Source: Micromonospora sp. H61
GTDB lineage: Bacteria; Actinomycetota; Actinomycetes; Mycobacteriales; Micromonosporaceae
NCBI RefSeq assembly: GCF_018070325.1
Contig: NZ_JAGPXY010000021.1
Span: forward strand, 32,763 to 96,762
Direction: 5' to 3'
DNA: 64,000 nucleotides
Shown here: positions 40,848-49,504 of the stretch, one piece after another
Layout of the letters: each line of letters begins with the position of its first letter
How positions within the stretch are numbered: the stretch's first letter is position 1
The notes under the pieces: generated by a model
Databases searched by the model: none
Told to the model about the DNA's origin: nothing
What the model saw: the letters and a program-made list of their open reading frames with translations, nothing else
Program-made: the position numbers and the translations under genes

Positions 40848-42107
40848 TCAGAACTCTTCGACGGCGGTGTCGGCCCACCGGGCCCAGGCGTCGCGCCAGC
40901 GCCGGTCGACAACCTCCCGCTCGCTGATGGGGGCACCCTGTCGGGGCATGAGGTGTTGCCGTTCGCGCCAGGCGCGTTGAGCCGGGTGGCTGGACACACC
41001 TTCGCCCAGCCCGGTGCCGTACAGCAGGATCTCGTTGAGGGCGCGGTCACGCAGCGTCGGGTGATCATCGAACCAGGTGGTGTCGTCGGCGAGGCTGGTG
41101 ACGTGGGCGACGATGTCGCTCACCGCACGCTCGGCGTCGGGTTTGTCCTGATCGGTGAGTTGCCTCTGTCGGCGTACGGCGGCCTGCCAGAGCGTTGACC
41201 AGTACGGGGGCAGCTGCGGTGGTGCTCCCCCGTCGGCCATCCAGGCGTTGTGATCCCGACGGGTACGCAGGGCGGCGTCGATGAGCGCCCGGTGTGGTTC
41301 CCGGGCCAGGCCGGGCGGCAGGGTGACCGGTTCCGTGGGCGGTGTCTCCGCCGCGGGTCGGGTGCCCAGTGCGTCGAGCAGTGGCGTGAGGTCCGTGACC
41401 GAGCGTAGGTGGACGGTGGCGGGGTGCCAGTCGCGGGCCGTCACGGTGATCTCGACACCGTCGCGTTCGCAGCGGGTCGCCCACCACCGGTTGCCGGCTC
41501 GTACCGTGCGGCCGGGAACTGGCTGCTCGTCGACCAGGACAGTCGTGTCGTTCTCGGTCCATTCGACGTCGGAGAATCGGTCTCCGGCGAGTCGCATGTC
41601 GTGTTCGAGGTGCGTGCGTAACGGGCCGGCGTTGACCGGGAGATCGGCCCAGCGGGCGGTGTCGACGCTCGCCCACGGTCCGGCGGTGGAGTCGCCGTGC
41701 ACGATCCGGACGACGGTGATCGTGCCGTTGACGGTTTCGGTGCCGGCGAAGCATTCGGCGGCCGGGCGGTCGGGGCCGGTGAGCGCAACGACCGGTGTCG
41801 CGCTGTCCAGCAGTTCCCGGCGGACGCGTTCGGTCTGTTGTACGAAGCGTTCGTCCGGGCCGGGCGACGGGTCGCGTTTCATCCCGGCCTCCTCGTCGGT
41901 ACGGGCTGTCCCCTGCTGCCGTTCACCATGGTGCCAGTGCCGGTGCCAGTGGGCGCGATCGCGAAGGTGCTGGCCGGGCTGGGTGTGGCCCGGCCAGTAG
42001 TAGCCGTCGTACTCGTCGTAGTTCTGGGTGGAGTAACCGCCGTTGTCAGCGATCTCGACGTGCCAGTGAATGTCCCACGGGCCGCCGGAGTCGTGCACGA
42101 GGGTCAT
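40848..42107 (-). CDS. hypothetical protein with His/Trp/Tyr-rich N-terminus
   Basis: The 419-residue frame has no recognised domain. A second start, ATG 41882 (GAGGAGG upstream), gives a 344-residue protein beginning MKRDPSPGPDERF. The extra 75 residues are unusual, containing NGGYSTQNYDEYDGYYWPGH and AHWHRHWHHGER. The main part has short beta-like segments (TGPDRPAAECFAGTETVNG, VLVDEQPVPGRTVRAGNRWW), a Trp-rich middle and a helical C-terminus. Cytoplasmic, function unknown. It starts about 100 nt from the next gene, an AT-richer gap that may hold its promoter. Confidence 0.6.
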   Translation of the reverse strand: MTLVHDSGGPWDIHWHVEIADNGGYSTQNYDEYDGYYWPGHTQPGQHLRDRAHWHRHWHHGERQQGTARTDEEAGMKRDPSPGPDERFVQQTERVRRELLDSATPVVALTGPDRPAAECFAGTETVNGTITVVRIVHGDSTAGPWASVDTARWADLPVNAGPLRTHLEHDMRLAGDRFSDVEWTENDTTVLVDEQPVPGRTVRAGNRWWATRCERDGVEITVTARDWHPATVHLRSVTDLTPLLDALGTRPAAETPPTEPVTLPPGLAREPHRALIDAALRTRRDHNAWMADGGAPPQLPPYWSTLWQAAVRRQRQLTDQDKPDAERAVSDIVAHVTSLADDTTWFDDHPTLRDRALNEILLYGTGLGEGVSSHPAQRAWRERQHLMPRQGAPISEREVVDRRWRDAWARWADTAVEEF

Positions 42108-42206
42108 GCCGGTGGTCAGTACGGCACCCCGTATTGATTGGCGCCGCCGCGAACATTAATAGTTGTGAATGCGCTTGGACAAGGCTCGCTCCCCCAGTTC
42201 GGGCTG

Positions 42207-42989
42207 TCAGCCTCGCGTACGGCGTAGCCAGTCCTGGGTGAGCGATCGCAGCAGGGTGGGTTGTTCGTACGGCAGGTAGTGTCCGGCCGCGTCGATCACG
42301 GTGTAGGTGCCGCGCGGGTAGCGGCGCATGGCGCGGAACTGGTCGGCGTACCCGACGATCCGGTCCTGTCGGCCGGTGATCACGCTGACCGGGCCGTCGA
42401 AGACGACCTCGGTGTTTTCGTCGGGTAGCGCGTAGCCGGGGCCGCTCTGCAACTGCTGTTGGAAGGTCGGGTCGCCGGGGCCGCCGGAGGTCAGTGCCGC
42501 GAGCACCGTCGCGACGACGGTTGGGGTGCGGTGGCCCAGGGCGGCGTCGAGGTGTGCGTGCAGTTCGGTGGGAGCGGTGTCGAGCCAGCCTGTGGGTGCG
42601 TCGAGTGGTGGTTGGTCGGGCAGGTCCCGGCTGGGGCGGGCGATGGTGACACCGGGACAGAGCAGGAGCAGGCCGGCGACGAGGTCGGGTCGTTGGCGGG
42701 CGATGCCGGCGGCCAGGTACGCGCCGTAGGAGCCGCCGGCGAGCAGGACCGGTGCGTCGACGTGGTGGTCGAGCCAGGCGCAGACGGTGTCCAGCATCGA
42801 CTGGGAGGTGGGTGGGCAGTTCGCGGGGTTGTCTCCGTGGCCGGGTAGGTCCAGGTAGATCTCTCGTAGGCCGGCGTCCGCGAGGGCGGGGCTGAGGGCG
42901 GCGGCTGTGGCGGCGCGGCTCATGCTGAACATGGGTAGGCACACCACGGCTGGTCCGGTGTCCGCTGACTGGTCGTACGCCAGGTTCAT
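42207..42989 (-). CDS. alpha/beta-hydrolase
   Basis: A 260-residue hydrolase with IYLDLPGHGDNPAN as the oxyanion-side motif, nucleophile elbow LLAGGSYGAYLAAG, acid loop SVITGRQDRIVGYADQ, and catalytic histidine in IDAAGHYLPYEQP. ATG 42989 is chosen because GAGGA lies about 8 nt upstream; longer in-frame starts add a polar N-terminus. Relatives hydrolyse esters or open rings; no substrate can be inferred. Divergent from a lipoprotein gene. Confidence 0.85.
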   Translation of the reverse strand: MNLAYDQSADTGPAVVCLPMFSMSRAATAAALSPALADAGLREIYLDLPGHGDNPANCPPTSQSMLDTVCAWLDHHVDAPVLLAGGSYGAYLAAGIARQRPDLVAGLLLLCPGVTIARPSRDLPDQPPLDAPTGWLDTAPTELHAHLDAALGHRTPTVVATVLAALTSGGPGDPTFQQQLQSGPGYALPDENTEVVFDGPVSVITGRQDRIVGYADQFRAMRRYPRGTYTVIDAAGHYLPYEQPTLLRSLTQDWLRRTRG

Positions 42990-43118
42990 GGAGGCGTCCT
43001 CGCTGGGGATGGCTGTGTGCTCCAACATCTCATGCCCGGTGAGGTCGGGGCGGGTTGCCGGACGTGAAAGCGGTGTGCGACATCGGCGTGGGCTGTCTAC
43101 AGTGGTGCGCTCTGGCCG

Positions 43119-43141
43119 CCGCCGTTCGCCGCGAACGGCGG
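43119..43141 (+). promoter_or_regulatory. 10-bp hairpin in the leader of the lipoprotein gene
   Basis: CCGCCGTTCG and CGAACGGCGG pair perfectly around loop CCG. A -10-like TACAGT lies upstream at 43098-43103, so the hairpin would be in the 5' leader, 27 nt before the TTG start. Being between divergent genes, it is not a terminator. Operator or RNA element; undecided. Confidence 0.45.
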
Positions 43142-43168
43142 GGTCGCACATCATCACGGGGGAACACC

Positions 43169-43633
43169 TTGACGAGTAAGCCTGTCCGTATCGTGGTTGG
43201 CCTGGTCGCGACCGTTGGCCTCGTTGTGGGCTGCCAGCCTGCCGAGAAGGAGAGCGCGGGGGCCGCCGCGCCGTCGCCGACAGTGGCGCCCAGCCCGACC
43301 GTCGACGTGGCGGCGAACAGCAAGCAGGTCTGCGACGCCAGTCTCAATTTTGTCAAGAAGCACTACATCGCGATGGCCGACGACGCGATCGCCGCCATCG
43401 ACAAGCCGGTCAGCGCGAAGGAGGCGGGCGTGAAGGTTCGCGGCCACTACACCGCGCTGTTGCAGGACCTCAAGGCGGCGGCGCCGAGCGCTGCCGATCC
43501 GCAGGTGCGGACCGCGTTGGAGACCCTGGCTGCCGGGGTGGAGAAGCACCTGGCCGGTCCGAAGGCCGCCGAGATCGAGGCGCCGGATCTCGACCCGCCG
43601 CTGAAGGCGTTGGACACCGCCTGCGGTCGCTGA
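43169..43633 (+). CDS. small lipoprotein, 154 aa (TTG start)
   Basis: TTG 43169, with GGGGGA 5 nt upstream, starts a signal peptide RIVVGLVATVGLVVGC with lipobox cysteine near residue 22, then a P/S/T/A-rich linker. An all-helical domain of about 105 residues follows with a CDASLNFVKKHY start and a C-terminal DTACGR, so two cysteines may form a disulfide. No family recognised. A 13-bp hairpin terminator follows. Surface-exposed by the lipobox. Confidence 0.72.
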   Translation: MTSKPVRIVVGLVATVGLVVGCQPAEKESAGAAAPSPTVAPSPTVDVAANSKQVCDASLNFVKKHYIAMADDAIAAIDKPVSAKEAGVKVRGHYTALLQDLKAAAPSAADPQVRTALETLAAGVEKHLAGPKAAEIEAPDLDPPLKALDTACGR

Positions 43634-43638
43634 CCGTT

Positions 43639-43669
43639 GTGGGCACCGGCCGGGTCGGCCGGTGCCCAC
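43639..43669. terminator. 13-bp perfect hairpin, bidirectional terminator
   Basis: GTGGGCACCGGCC (43639-43651) and GGCCGGTGCCCAC (43657-43669), loop GGGTC, lie between the convergent lipoprotein and hexosaminidase genes, 5 nt after the former's stop. Confidence 0.75.
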
Positions 43670-43694
43670 GAACGTCGTGCGCCGGGGGTAGGGC

Positions 43695-45293
43695 TCAGAT
43701 CCAGGGCACCTGTGGGGACGGGTAGAAGTCGACCTGTTGCAGTCGCCAGCGGGGTGCCTGCTTCCCCAGTCGGGTTCGGAACGATTCCCAGTCGTGGCTG
43801 GCGGTGGTGGACCAGCCGAGTTCGGCGATCGCGGGTAGGCGGGGGAAGGCCATGTATTCGATGTCGTCCAGGGTGCGCAGCGTCTCGGACCACAGTGGGG
43901 CCTCGACGCCGAGGATGGCGTTCTCGCCGACGCCGGTGACCCGGGTGGCCGGGTCCCAGCCGTAGGCGTCGGACACCTCGATCAGGCCGGCCCAGCGCAG
44001 GCCGAGGCGGGTGTTGGCGTCGTACTTCATGTCCAGGTATGCCTTGTTCGCCGGCGACATGATGATCTTGTTGCCGCGGGCGGCGGCCGCGGCGAGGCTG
44101 GCGTTGGTGGTGCCGGTGCCCCAGAACTGGGCGACGACGTCGGTGGACAGGTCGGCCTGGGTGATCTCGTTCCATCCGGAGGCGCGCTTGCCGTACTTCG
44201 CGACCAGGGGCAGGACGCGGTTCATGAAGGTGCGGTAGTCCTCGTCGGTGGTGGCGTGGGCTTCGTCGCCGCCGATGTGCAGGAATGGTCCGGGGGTGAT
44301 GGCGGCGAGTTCGCGGATGACGTCCTCGACGAAGCGGTAGGTGAGTTCGTCGTTGATGCAGAGGGAGCTGTAGCCGACCGCGATGTCGGTGCGCGGGGCC
44401 GGTGCGACGCCGTCGCAGTTGAGTTCGGGGTACGTCGACTGGGCGGCGTTGGTGTGCCCGGGCATGTCGATCTCGGGGATGATCGTGATGTGTCGTGCGG
44501 CGGCGTAGGCGACGACGGCCTTGTAGTCGGCCTTGGTGAGGTATCCGGGGCCGACGCCGTCGACTCCGGTGCCGGGTCCGCCGCCGACGGTGGTGAGGCG
44601 TGGCCAGGAGTCGATCTGGATGCGCCAGCCCTGGTCGTCGGTGAGGTGCAGGTGCAGGTAGTTGATTTTGTACTGGCTGAGCAGGTCCACGTAGGCGGTG
44701 ATGTCGTCGACGGTGTGGAAGTGGCGTGCGAGGTCGAGCATCGCGCCGCGGTAGGCGAAGCGTGGGTAGTCGATGATTCGTCCGCCGGGGACTGTCCAGG
44801 TGGTCCGCTGCCGGTCGGGTGCCTCGATGTCGGCGGGGAGCAGTTGGCGCAGGGTCTGGGTGCCGGCGAACAGCCCGGCGGGGGTGTTGGCGCGGATTGT
44901 GACGCTGCGGCGGGTGACGTCGAGTTGGTAGCCCTGTTGGCCGATGCGGTCGTCGGCGCCGCCGATGAGCAGGGCGATCTCGGGTAGCGGGGTGGAGCGT
45001 ACGGGCAGGACGGGCAGGGGGTGGCCGGTGGCGGGGCGCAGTGTGGTGGCGAGTTGGTGACCGATGCGCCGGGCGGCGGCTGAGCCTGGGGTGGTGCGGA
45101 TGACGGTCAGGGGGGTGATCCGGAAGGTGTTGTGCGCGTCGGGGTGGGTTTCGACGGGTGCGGGGATGACGTCGCTGAGGTGTCGGGTTGGTGCGGTGGG
45201 TGCCGCGGCGGCGGCGGGCGTTGCGGGCAGGATGACTGGTAGCGCGAGTGCGGCTATGGCCAGCAGCCGTGTGGTGGTGTGTCGGCGACGCAC
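43695..45293 (-). CDS. secreted beta-N-acetylhexosaminidase, glycoside hydrolase family 20
   Basis: A 532-residue exported enzyme that removes terminal N-acetylglucosamine or galactosamine. The N-terminus (RRRHTTTRLLAIAALALPVI then PAAAAAP) is a signal peptide. A GH20b-like domain precedes a TIM barrel with DLARHFHTVDDITAYVDLLS, YLHLHLTDDQGWRIQI and IPEIDMPGHTNAA. The catalytic D343-E344 pair is in HIGGDEAHATTDEDY, and WGT and WSET appear later. GTG 45293 has GGAGG immediately upstream. It probably serves chitin or peptidoglycan turnover. Confidence 0.93.
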   Translation of the reverse strand: MRRRHTTTRLLAIAALALPVILPATPAAAAAPTAPTRHLSDVIPAPVETHPDAHNTFRITPLTVIRTTPGSAAARRIGHQLATTLRPATGHPLPVLPVRSTPLPEIALLIGGADDRIGQQGYQLDVTRRSVTIRANTPAGLFAGTQTLRQLLPADIEAPDRQRTTWTVPGGRIIDYPRFAYRGAMLDLARHFHTVDDITAYVDLLSQYKINYLHLHLTDDQGWRIQIDSWPRLTTVGGGPGTGVDGVGPGYLTKADYKAVVAYAAARHITIIPEIDMPGHTNAAQSTYPELNCDGVAPAPRTDIAVGYSSLCINDELTYRFVEDVIRELAAITPGPFLHIGGDEAHATTDEDYRTFMNRVLPLVAKYGKRASGWNEITQADLSTDVVAQFWGTGTTNASLAAAAARGNKIIMSPANKAYLDMKYDANTRLGLRWAGLIEVSDAYGWDPATRVTGVGENAILGVEAPLWSETLRTLDDIEYMAFPRLPAIAELGWSTTASHDWESFRTRLGKQAPRWRLQQVDFYPSPQVPWI

Positions 45294-45494
45294 GGTACCT
45301 CCAGGCCTCGTGATGATCGACCTTCGTCGATTAGAGTCGCAGGCTACCGGCGTTTCACCTGTACTGTAAACCTTCCTTAACATAGGGGTTCGTCGACACA
45401 GTGTTGTCGCCGACCTCACGTACGCCGCACGCTGGGGAATTCCTGGAGTGGGTCGTGCCGTTGTCCGTTCGGAAGATCAGGTTCGGATGATCGA

Positions 45495-46886
45495 ATGGGA
45501 AGTGCGATGCACGTGCGCTCAGACGCGGTAGTGCTGTTCGGCGTCACGGGAGACCTCGTCTCGAAGAAGCTGTTTCCGGCGCTGTACGAGTTGACCCGGC
45601 GCGACCGCCTCGACGTTCCGGTGATCGGCGTGGCCCGCTCCGCCTGGGATGATCAGCAGTTGGTCACCATGGCCCGCAAGTCGGTCACCGAGGCCGATGA
45701 CGAGATCGACGACGAGACCTTCGATCGGCTGGCGGACAACCTCTCGATGATCTCCGGCAACTACGCGGACCCGACGACGTACCAGCGGCTGGCTGAGCGG
45801 CTGCGCGACGCCGAGCGGCCGGTGTTCTACCTGGCGATCCCTCCGGCGGTGTTCGGCTCCGTCGTCGAGGGCCTGGCGGCCGTGGGCCTGGCCGACCGGG
45901 GTCGGGTGATCGTGGAGAAGCCGTTCGGGCGTGACCTGGAGTCCTCCCGCGAGCTGGATCGCACCCTGGGCGCGGCCTTCGCGCCGGAGCGGGTGTTCCG
46001 CATCGACCACTACCTCGGTAAGGAAGCCGTCGAGGGTCTCTACGCCTTCCGGTTCGCCAACCGGCTGTTCGAGCCGCTGTGGAACAACGAGCACATCGAC
46101 AACATCCAGGTGACCCTCGCCGAGGGTTTCGGCACCCAGGGCCGGGCCGGGTTCTACGACACGGTGGGCGCGACCCGGGACGTGCTGCAGAACCACATCC
46201 TTCAGGTCGTGGCGCTCATCGCGATGGAGGCGCCGGCCAGCGATGACACCACGGCGTTCCGGGAGGCGGAGGCCGCGGTGCTGCGGCAGATCGCACCGCT
46301 GTCGCCGGAGTCCACCGTCCGGGGGCAGTATGCCGGCTACCGCGACGAGCCGGGCGTGGCGGCGGACTCGAACACGGAGACGTTCGTGGCGACCAGGTTG
46401 ACTGTCGACTCCCCCCGCTGGGCGGGCGTGCCGTTCTACCTGCGCACCGGCAAGTCGCTGCCGGGGACGGCGACGGAGGTGGTGGTCGAGTTCAAGCAGC
46501 CGCAGCGCTCGCTGATCCCCGCCGAGCGGGGCACGGCGAGGGCCGCGAACCTGCTGCGGTTCCGCCTGGGGCGTGGCGACGGCATCACCATGTCGATCCA
46601 GGCGAAGAGCCCGGGTGCCGAGGTGGCGAGCCGTCCGGTGGATCTGTCCGTCGACTTCGGCTCGGCCCTCGGTCGCCGGCAGGAGGCGTACGAGCGGCTG
46701 CTCGACGACGCGATGGACGGGCAGCACCTGCGCTTCGCGCGTGCCGAGACGATCGAGCAGGAGTGGCGCATCGTCGAGCCGATCCTGGATCTGCCGACGG
46801 CGGTGCAGTCGTACGAGAAGAGCAGCTGGGGTCCGGCGGACGCCGAGGCGCTGGCCGGCGGCTGGCACCTTCCGGACCTGCGGTAG
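45495..46886 (+). CDS. zwf: glucose-6-phosphate 1-dehydrogenase
   Basis: A 463-residue enzyme of the oxidative pentose phosphate pathway, giving NADPH and 6-phosphogluconolactone. The NADP-binding motif is GVTGDLVSKKLFPAL, the catalytic/substrate site RIDHYLGKEAVEGL, and later segments NIQVTLAEGFGTQGRAGFYD and FYLRTGKSLPG are typical. It lacks neighbours such as opcA, tal or pgl, so it is probably a second, stand-alone copy. Start ATG 45495 or ATG 45507; the latter has GGGAAG upstream. Confidence 0.94.
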   Translation: MGSAMHVRSDAVVLFGVTGDLVSKKLFPALYELTRRDRLDVPVIGVARSAWDDQQLVTMARKSVTEADDEIDDETFDRLADNLSMISGNYADPTTYQRLAERLRDAERPVFYLAIPPAVFGSVVEGLAAVGLADRGRVIVEKPFGRDLESSRELDRTLGAAFAPERVFRIDHYLGKEAVEGLYAFRFANRLFEPLWNNEHIDNIQVTLAEGFGTQGRAGFYDTVGATRDVLQNHILQVVALIAMEAPASDDTTAFREAEAAVLRQIAPLSPESTVRGQYAGYRDEPGVAADSNTETFVATRLTVDSPRWAGVPFYLRTGKSLPGTATEVVVEFKQPQRSLIPAERGTARAANLLRFRLGRGDGITMSIQAKSPGAEVASRPVDLSVDFGSALGRRQEAYERLLDDAMDGQHLRFARAETIEQEWRIVEPILDLPTAVQSYEKSSWGPADAEALAGGWHLPDLR

Positions 46887-46895
46887 CCGCGGCCT

Positions 46896-46911
46896 GAGCC
46901 GCCGGCGGCTC
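46896..46911. terminator. perfect 16-bp palindrome after zwf
   Basis: GAGCCGCC/GGCGGCTC lies 9 nt after the zwf stop. As an RNA it folds with a very small loop. Possible terminator; no T-tract. Confidence 0.35.
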
Positions 46912-47055
46912 CCTGACGGAGCGTGCCGCGCGGACGCTGACTGACCGCTCAGCTCAGCGAGACGACCGTCCGGCGACGGTGAGGTTTGCCGCTTACGAGT
47001 GCTGCGGGCACGTTGGGTGCGACGTTTCTCGTCCTCGTCGGAGAGGAAGCAGCGC

Positions 47056-48504
47056 ATGCTTTCCGCACTCGATCGTCGGCACACCGTCGCGCCGCCCGGC
47101 TACAGCCGGTGGCTCATCCCCCCGGCGGCGTTGGCCATCCACCTCTGCATCGGTCAGGTCTACGCGACCAGCGTCTACAAGAACTCCCTGATCGCCCACT
47201 TCGACACCAGCCAGACGGCGATCGGGGTGATCTTCAGCATCGCGATCGTGATGCTCGGGTTGTCCGCCGCGGTCGCCGGGACCTGGGTGGAGGCGAACGG
47301 GCCGCGTAAGGCCATGTTCGTCTCGGCCTGTTTCTGGGCGGCGGGTTTCCTGGTGGGCTCGCTGGGCATCGCCACGAAGCAGCTGTGGCTGCTGTATCTG
47401 GGCTACGGGCTGCTCGGCGGCATCGGGCTGGGCATCGGCTACATCTCCCCCGTCTCCACGCTGATCAAGTGGTTCCCGGACCGGCCGGGGCTGGCCACCG
47501 GGTTGGCGATCATGGGCTTCGGTGGTGGGGCGATGGTCGCCTCTCCCCTGTCGCGGCAACTGTTGTCGTTCTACGACCCCGGCTACGACCCGGCCAACGC
47601 GGGGTCGACGGCGTCGGGCAGCGCCCTGGTGTGGCTGTTCGTGACCCTCGGCCTGGGCTACTTCGTGATCATGATGTTCGGGGTGGCGAACGTGCGGGTG
47701 CCGGCGCCGGACTGGCGGCCGGCCGGCTTCGACCCGGCGAGCGTGGCGGCGAAGCCGCTGGTCACCACGGCGAACGTGTCGGCGGCGAACGCGGTGAAGA
47801 CCCGCTCGTTCTGGCTGCTGTGGGTGGTGCTGTTCTGCAACGTGACCGCCGGCATCGGCATCCTCGAGCAGGCCAGCCCGATGATCCAGGACTTCTTCCG
47901 CGACAACGGCACCTCGGCGGTGACCGTCGCGGCGGCCGGCGGGTTCGTGGGTCTGCTGTCGCTGTTCAACATGGCCGGCCGGTTCGTGTGGTCGTCCACT
48001 TCGGACGTCATCGGCCGCAAACCGATCTACCTGGTGTACCTGGGCGTCGGCATGGTGCTCTACGCGCTGCTGGCGCTCGTCGGGCAGACCTCGACGGCCC
48101 TGTTCGTGCTGTTGGCCTGCGTGATCCTGTCGTTCTACGGCGGTGGCTTCGCGACAGTGCCGGCGTACCTGCGGGACCTGTTCGGCACCTTCCAGGTCGG
48201 CGCGATCCACGGTCGGCTGCTGACCGCGTGGTCGGCGGCGGGGATCGCCGGTCCGCTGATCGTCAACGGGTTCCTCGACGCGCAGGGCGAGCCGGGCTCA
48301 CTGACGGCCGCGGCGTACCGGCCGGCGCTGTTCACGATGGTGGCTGTGCTGGCCGTGGGCTTCGTGGCGAACCTGCTGGTGCGGCCGGTGCCGCAGCGCT
48401 ACCACGAACCGTCGACGGAGCAGAACGCGCAACAGGGCGCGGATGAGAACGCGGATCGGGACGTGGACGAGGACACGACGGCGCAGAGGAGTGGTACGCG
48501 ATGA
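47056..48504 (+). CDS. oxalate:formate antiporter-family MFS permease
   Basis: A 482-residue, 12-transmembrane protein. RWLIPPAALAIHLCIGQVYATSVYKNSL near the N-terminus matches the OFA branch of MFS, with GGIGLGIGYISPVSTLIKWFPDRPGLATGLAIMGFGGG and a second-half signature CVILSFYGGGFATVPAYLRD. The branch carries oxalate, formate and other carboxylates. ATG 47056 is preceded by GAGAGGAAG. A 41-residue partner follows with an ATGA overlap. Given the formate dehydrogenase-type genes at the window's left edge, formate is a candidate substrate, but this is inference. Confidence 0.9.
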   Translation: MLSALDRRHTVAPPGYSRWLIPPAALAIHLCIGQVYATSVYKNSLIAHFDTSQTAIGVIFSIAIVMLGLSAAVAGTWVEANGPRKAMFVSACFWAAGFLVGSLGIATKQLWLLYLGYGLLGGIGLGIGYISPVSTLIKWFPDRPGLATGLAIMGFGGGAMVASPLSRQLLSFYDPGYDPANAGSTASGSALVWLFVTLGLGYFVIMMFGVANVRVPAPDWRPAGFDPASVAAKPLVTTANVSAANAVKTRSFWLLWVVLFCNVTAGIGILEQASPMIQDFFRDNGTSAVTVAAAGGFVGLLSLFNMAGRFVWSSTSDVIGRKPIYLVYLGVGMVLYALLALVGQTSTALFVLLACVILSFYGGGFATVPAYLRDLFGTFQVGAIHGRLLTAWSAAGIAGPLIVNGFLDAQGEPGSLTAAAYRPALFTMVAVLAVGFVANLLVRPVPQRYHEPSTEQNAQQGADENADRDVDEDTTAQRSGTR

Positions 48505-48626
48505 GTGCGGACAGCCGACCCGGGCAGCAGGCCCGGTTGTGGATCTCCTGGTTGGTGGTGGCGGCGCTGCTCGGCTACGGAGTCGCCCAGACCGCCGTCA
48601 CCGCGGCGAAGCTGTTCACCCACTGA
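48501..48626 (+). CDS. small single-helix subunit of the OFA-type permease, 41 aa
   Basis: ATG 48501 overlaps the permease TGA. The peptide has a polar N-terminus and one transmembrane stretch (LWISWLVVAALLGYGVAQTA), ending KLFTH. Such a short companion after an OFA permease is repeatedly seen in actinobacterial genomes and is annotated as an MFS small subunit. Coupling by overlap argues for a real partner. Confidence 0.75.
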   Translation: MSADSRPGQQARLWISWLVVAALLGYGVAQTAVTAAKLFTH

Positions 48627-48689
48627 GCCGGATCCGGCGGTCTCCGACCGCGTGAACGCCCGGCGGTCTTCGGCCGGGTGGACGCGTGG

Positions 48690-49418
48690 TCAGAGGCCGC
48701 CGGAGACGCGCAGCACGGTCCCGGTGGCGTACGAGGCGTCCGGGCCGAGCAGCCAGGCGATGGCGGCGGCGATCTCGTCGGGTTCGCCGGCACGGCCCAG
48801 GGGGATGCGACCGACGGCGGAGTCGGCACGGTCGGGCACCCCGGAGTCGGCGTGGATGTCGGTGCGCACGATGCCGGGGGCCACGGCGTTGACCCGGATG
48901 CCCTTCGGGGCGAGTTCCTTGGCCAGGCCGACGGTGAGGGTGTCGGTGGCGGCCTTCACGGCGGCGTAGTGCACGTACTCCCCCGGGCTGCCGAGGGTCG
49001 CGGCCGCCGAGGAGACGTTGACGATCGCCCCGCCGTCGGTGAGCCGCCGGGCGGCCTGTTGGGCGCAGAGGACGTAGCCGACGAGGTTGACGTCGACGAC
49101 CCGGCGCAGATCCTCGACGCGCAGCTCGGTGAACGGCCCGATCAGGCTGGTGACGCCGGCGTTGTTGACCAGGCCGGTGAGCGGGCCGAGCTGCGCGGCC
49201 GCGTCGAACAGGGCGTGCACCTGCTCGGGGTCGGTGGTGTCGGCGCGTACCGCGACGGCCTGTGCGCCGGCGGCCCGCACGTCGGCCAGGACGGCGGTGG
49301 CGGCGGCCTCGTCGCGGCGGTAGCACAGGGCGACGTGGTGACCGGCGGCGGCGAGCCGGCGGGCGGTGGCCGCGCCGATGCCCCGGCCGCCGCCGGTGAT
49401 GACGGTGACGGGTGCCAC
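48690..49418 (-). CDS. short-chain dehydrogenase/reductase (FabG-like)
   Basis: A 242-residue SDR with Rossmann motif TVITGGGRGIGAATARRLAA, LVNNAGVTSLIGPF, catalytic serine in IVNVSSAAATLGSPG and YVHYAAVKAATDTL with the Y-x3-K pair. C-terminal GRAGEPDEIAAAIAWLLGPDASYATGTVLRVSGG is typical of 3-oxoacyl-ACP reductase-like members. GTG 49418 has GGGAGG upstream. Cofactor (NADH or NADPH) is not certain; substrate unknown. Confidence 0.9.
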   Translation of the reverse strand: MAPVTVITGGGRGIGAATARRLAAAGHHVALCYRRDEAAATAVLADVRAAGAQAVAVRADTTDPEQVHALFDAAAQLGPLTGLVNNAGVTSLIGPFTELRVEDLRRVVDVNLVGYVLCAQQAARRLTDGGAIVNVSSAAATLGSPGEYVHYAAVKAATDTLTVGLAKELAPKGIRVNAVAPGIVRTDIHADSGVPDRADSAVGRIPLGRAGEPDEIAAAIAWLLGPDASYATGTVLRVSGGL

Positions 49419-49504
49419 TGTTGCCTCCCGGGGAGTCTGACGGCTGCGCGATGGTCGTGCCGACGCTACCGTGACCGGCGCGGGTCGGTCGTCCAGAGGA
49501 CCCG

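Noticed and set aside
45294..45494. DasR or ROK-type operator upstream of the GH20 gene
   Set aside because: TTAAGGAAGG and TTTACAGTAC occur there but do not form the symmetric site expected for either regulator.
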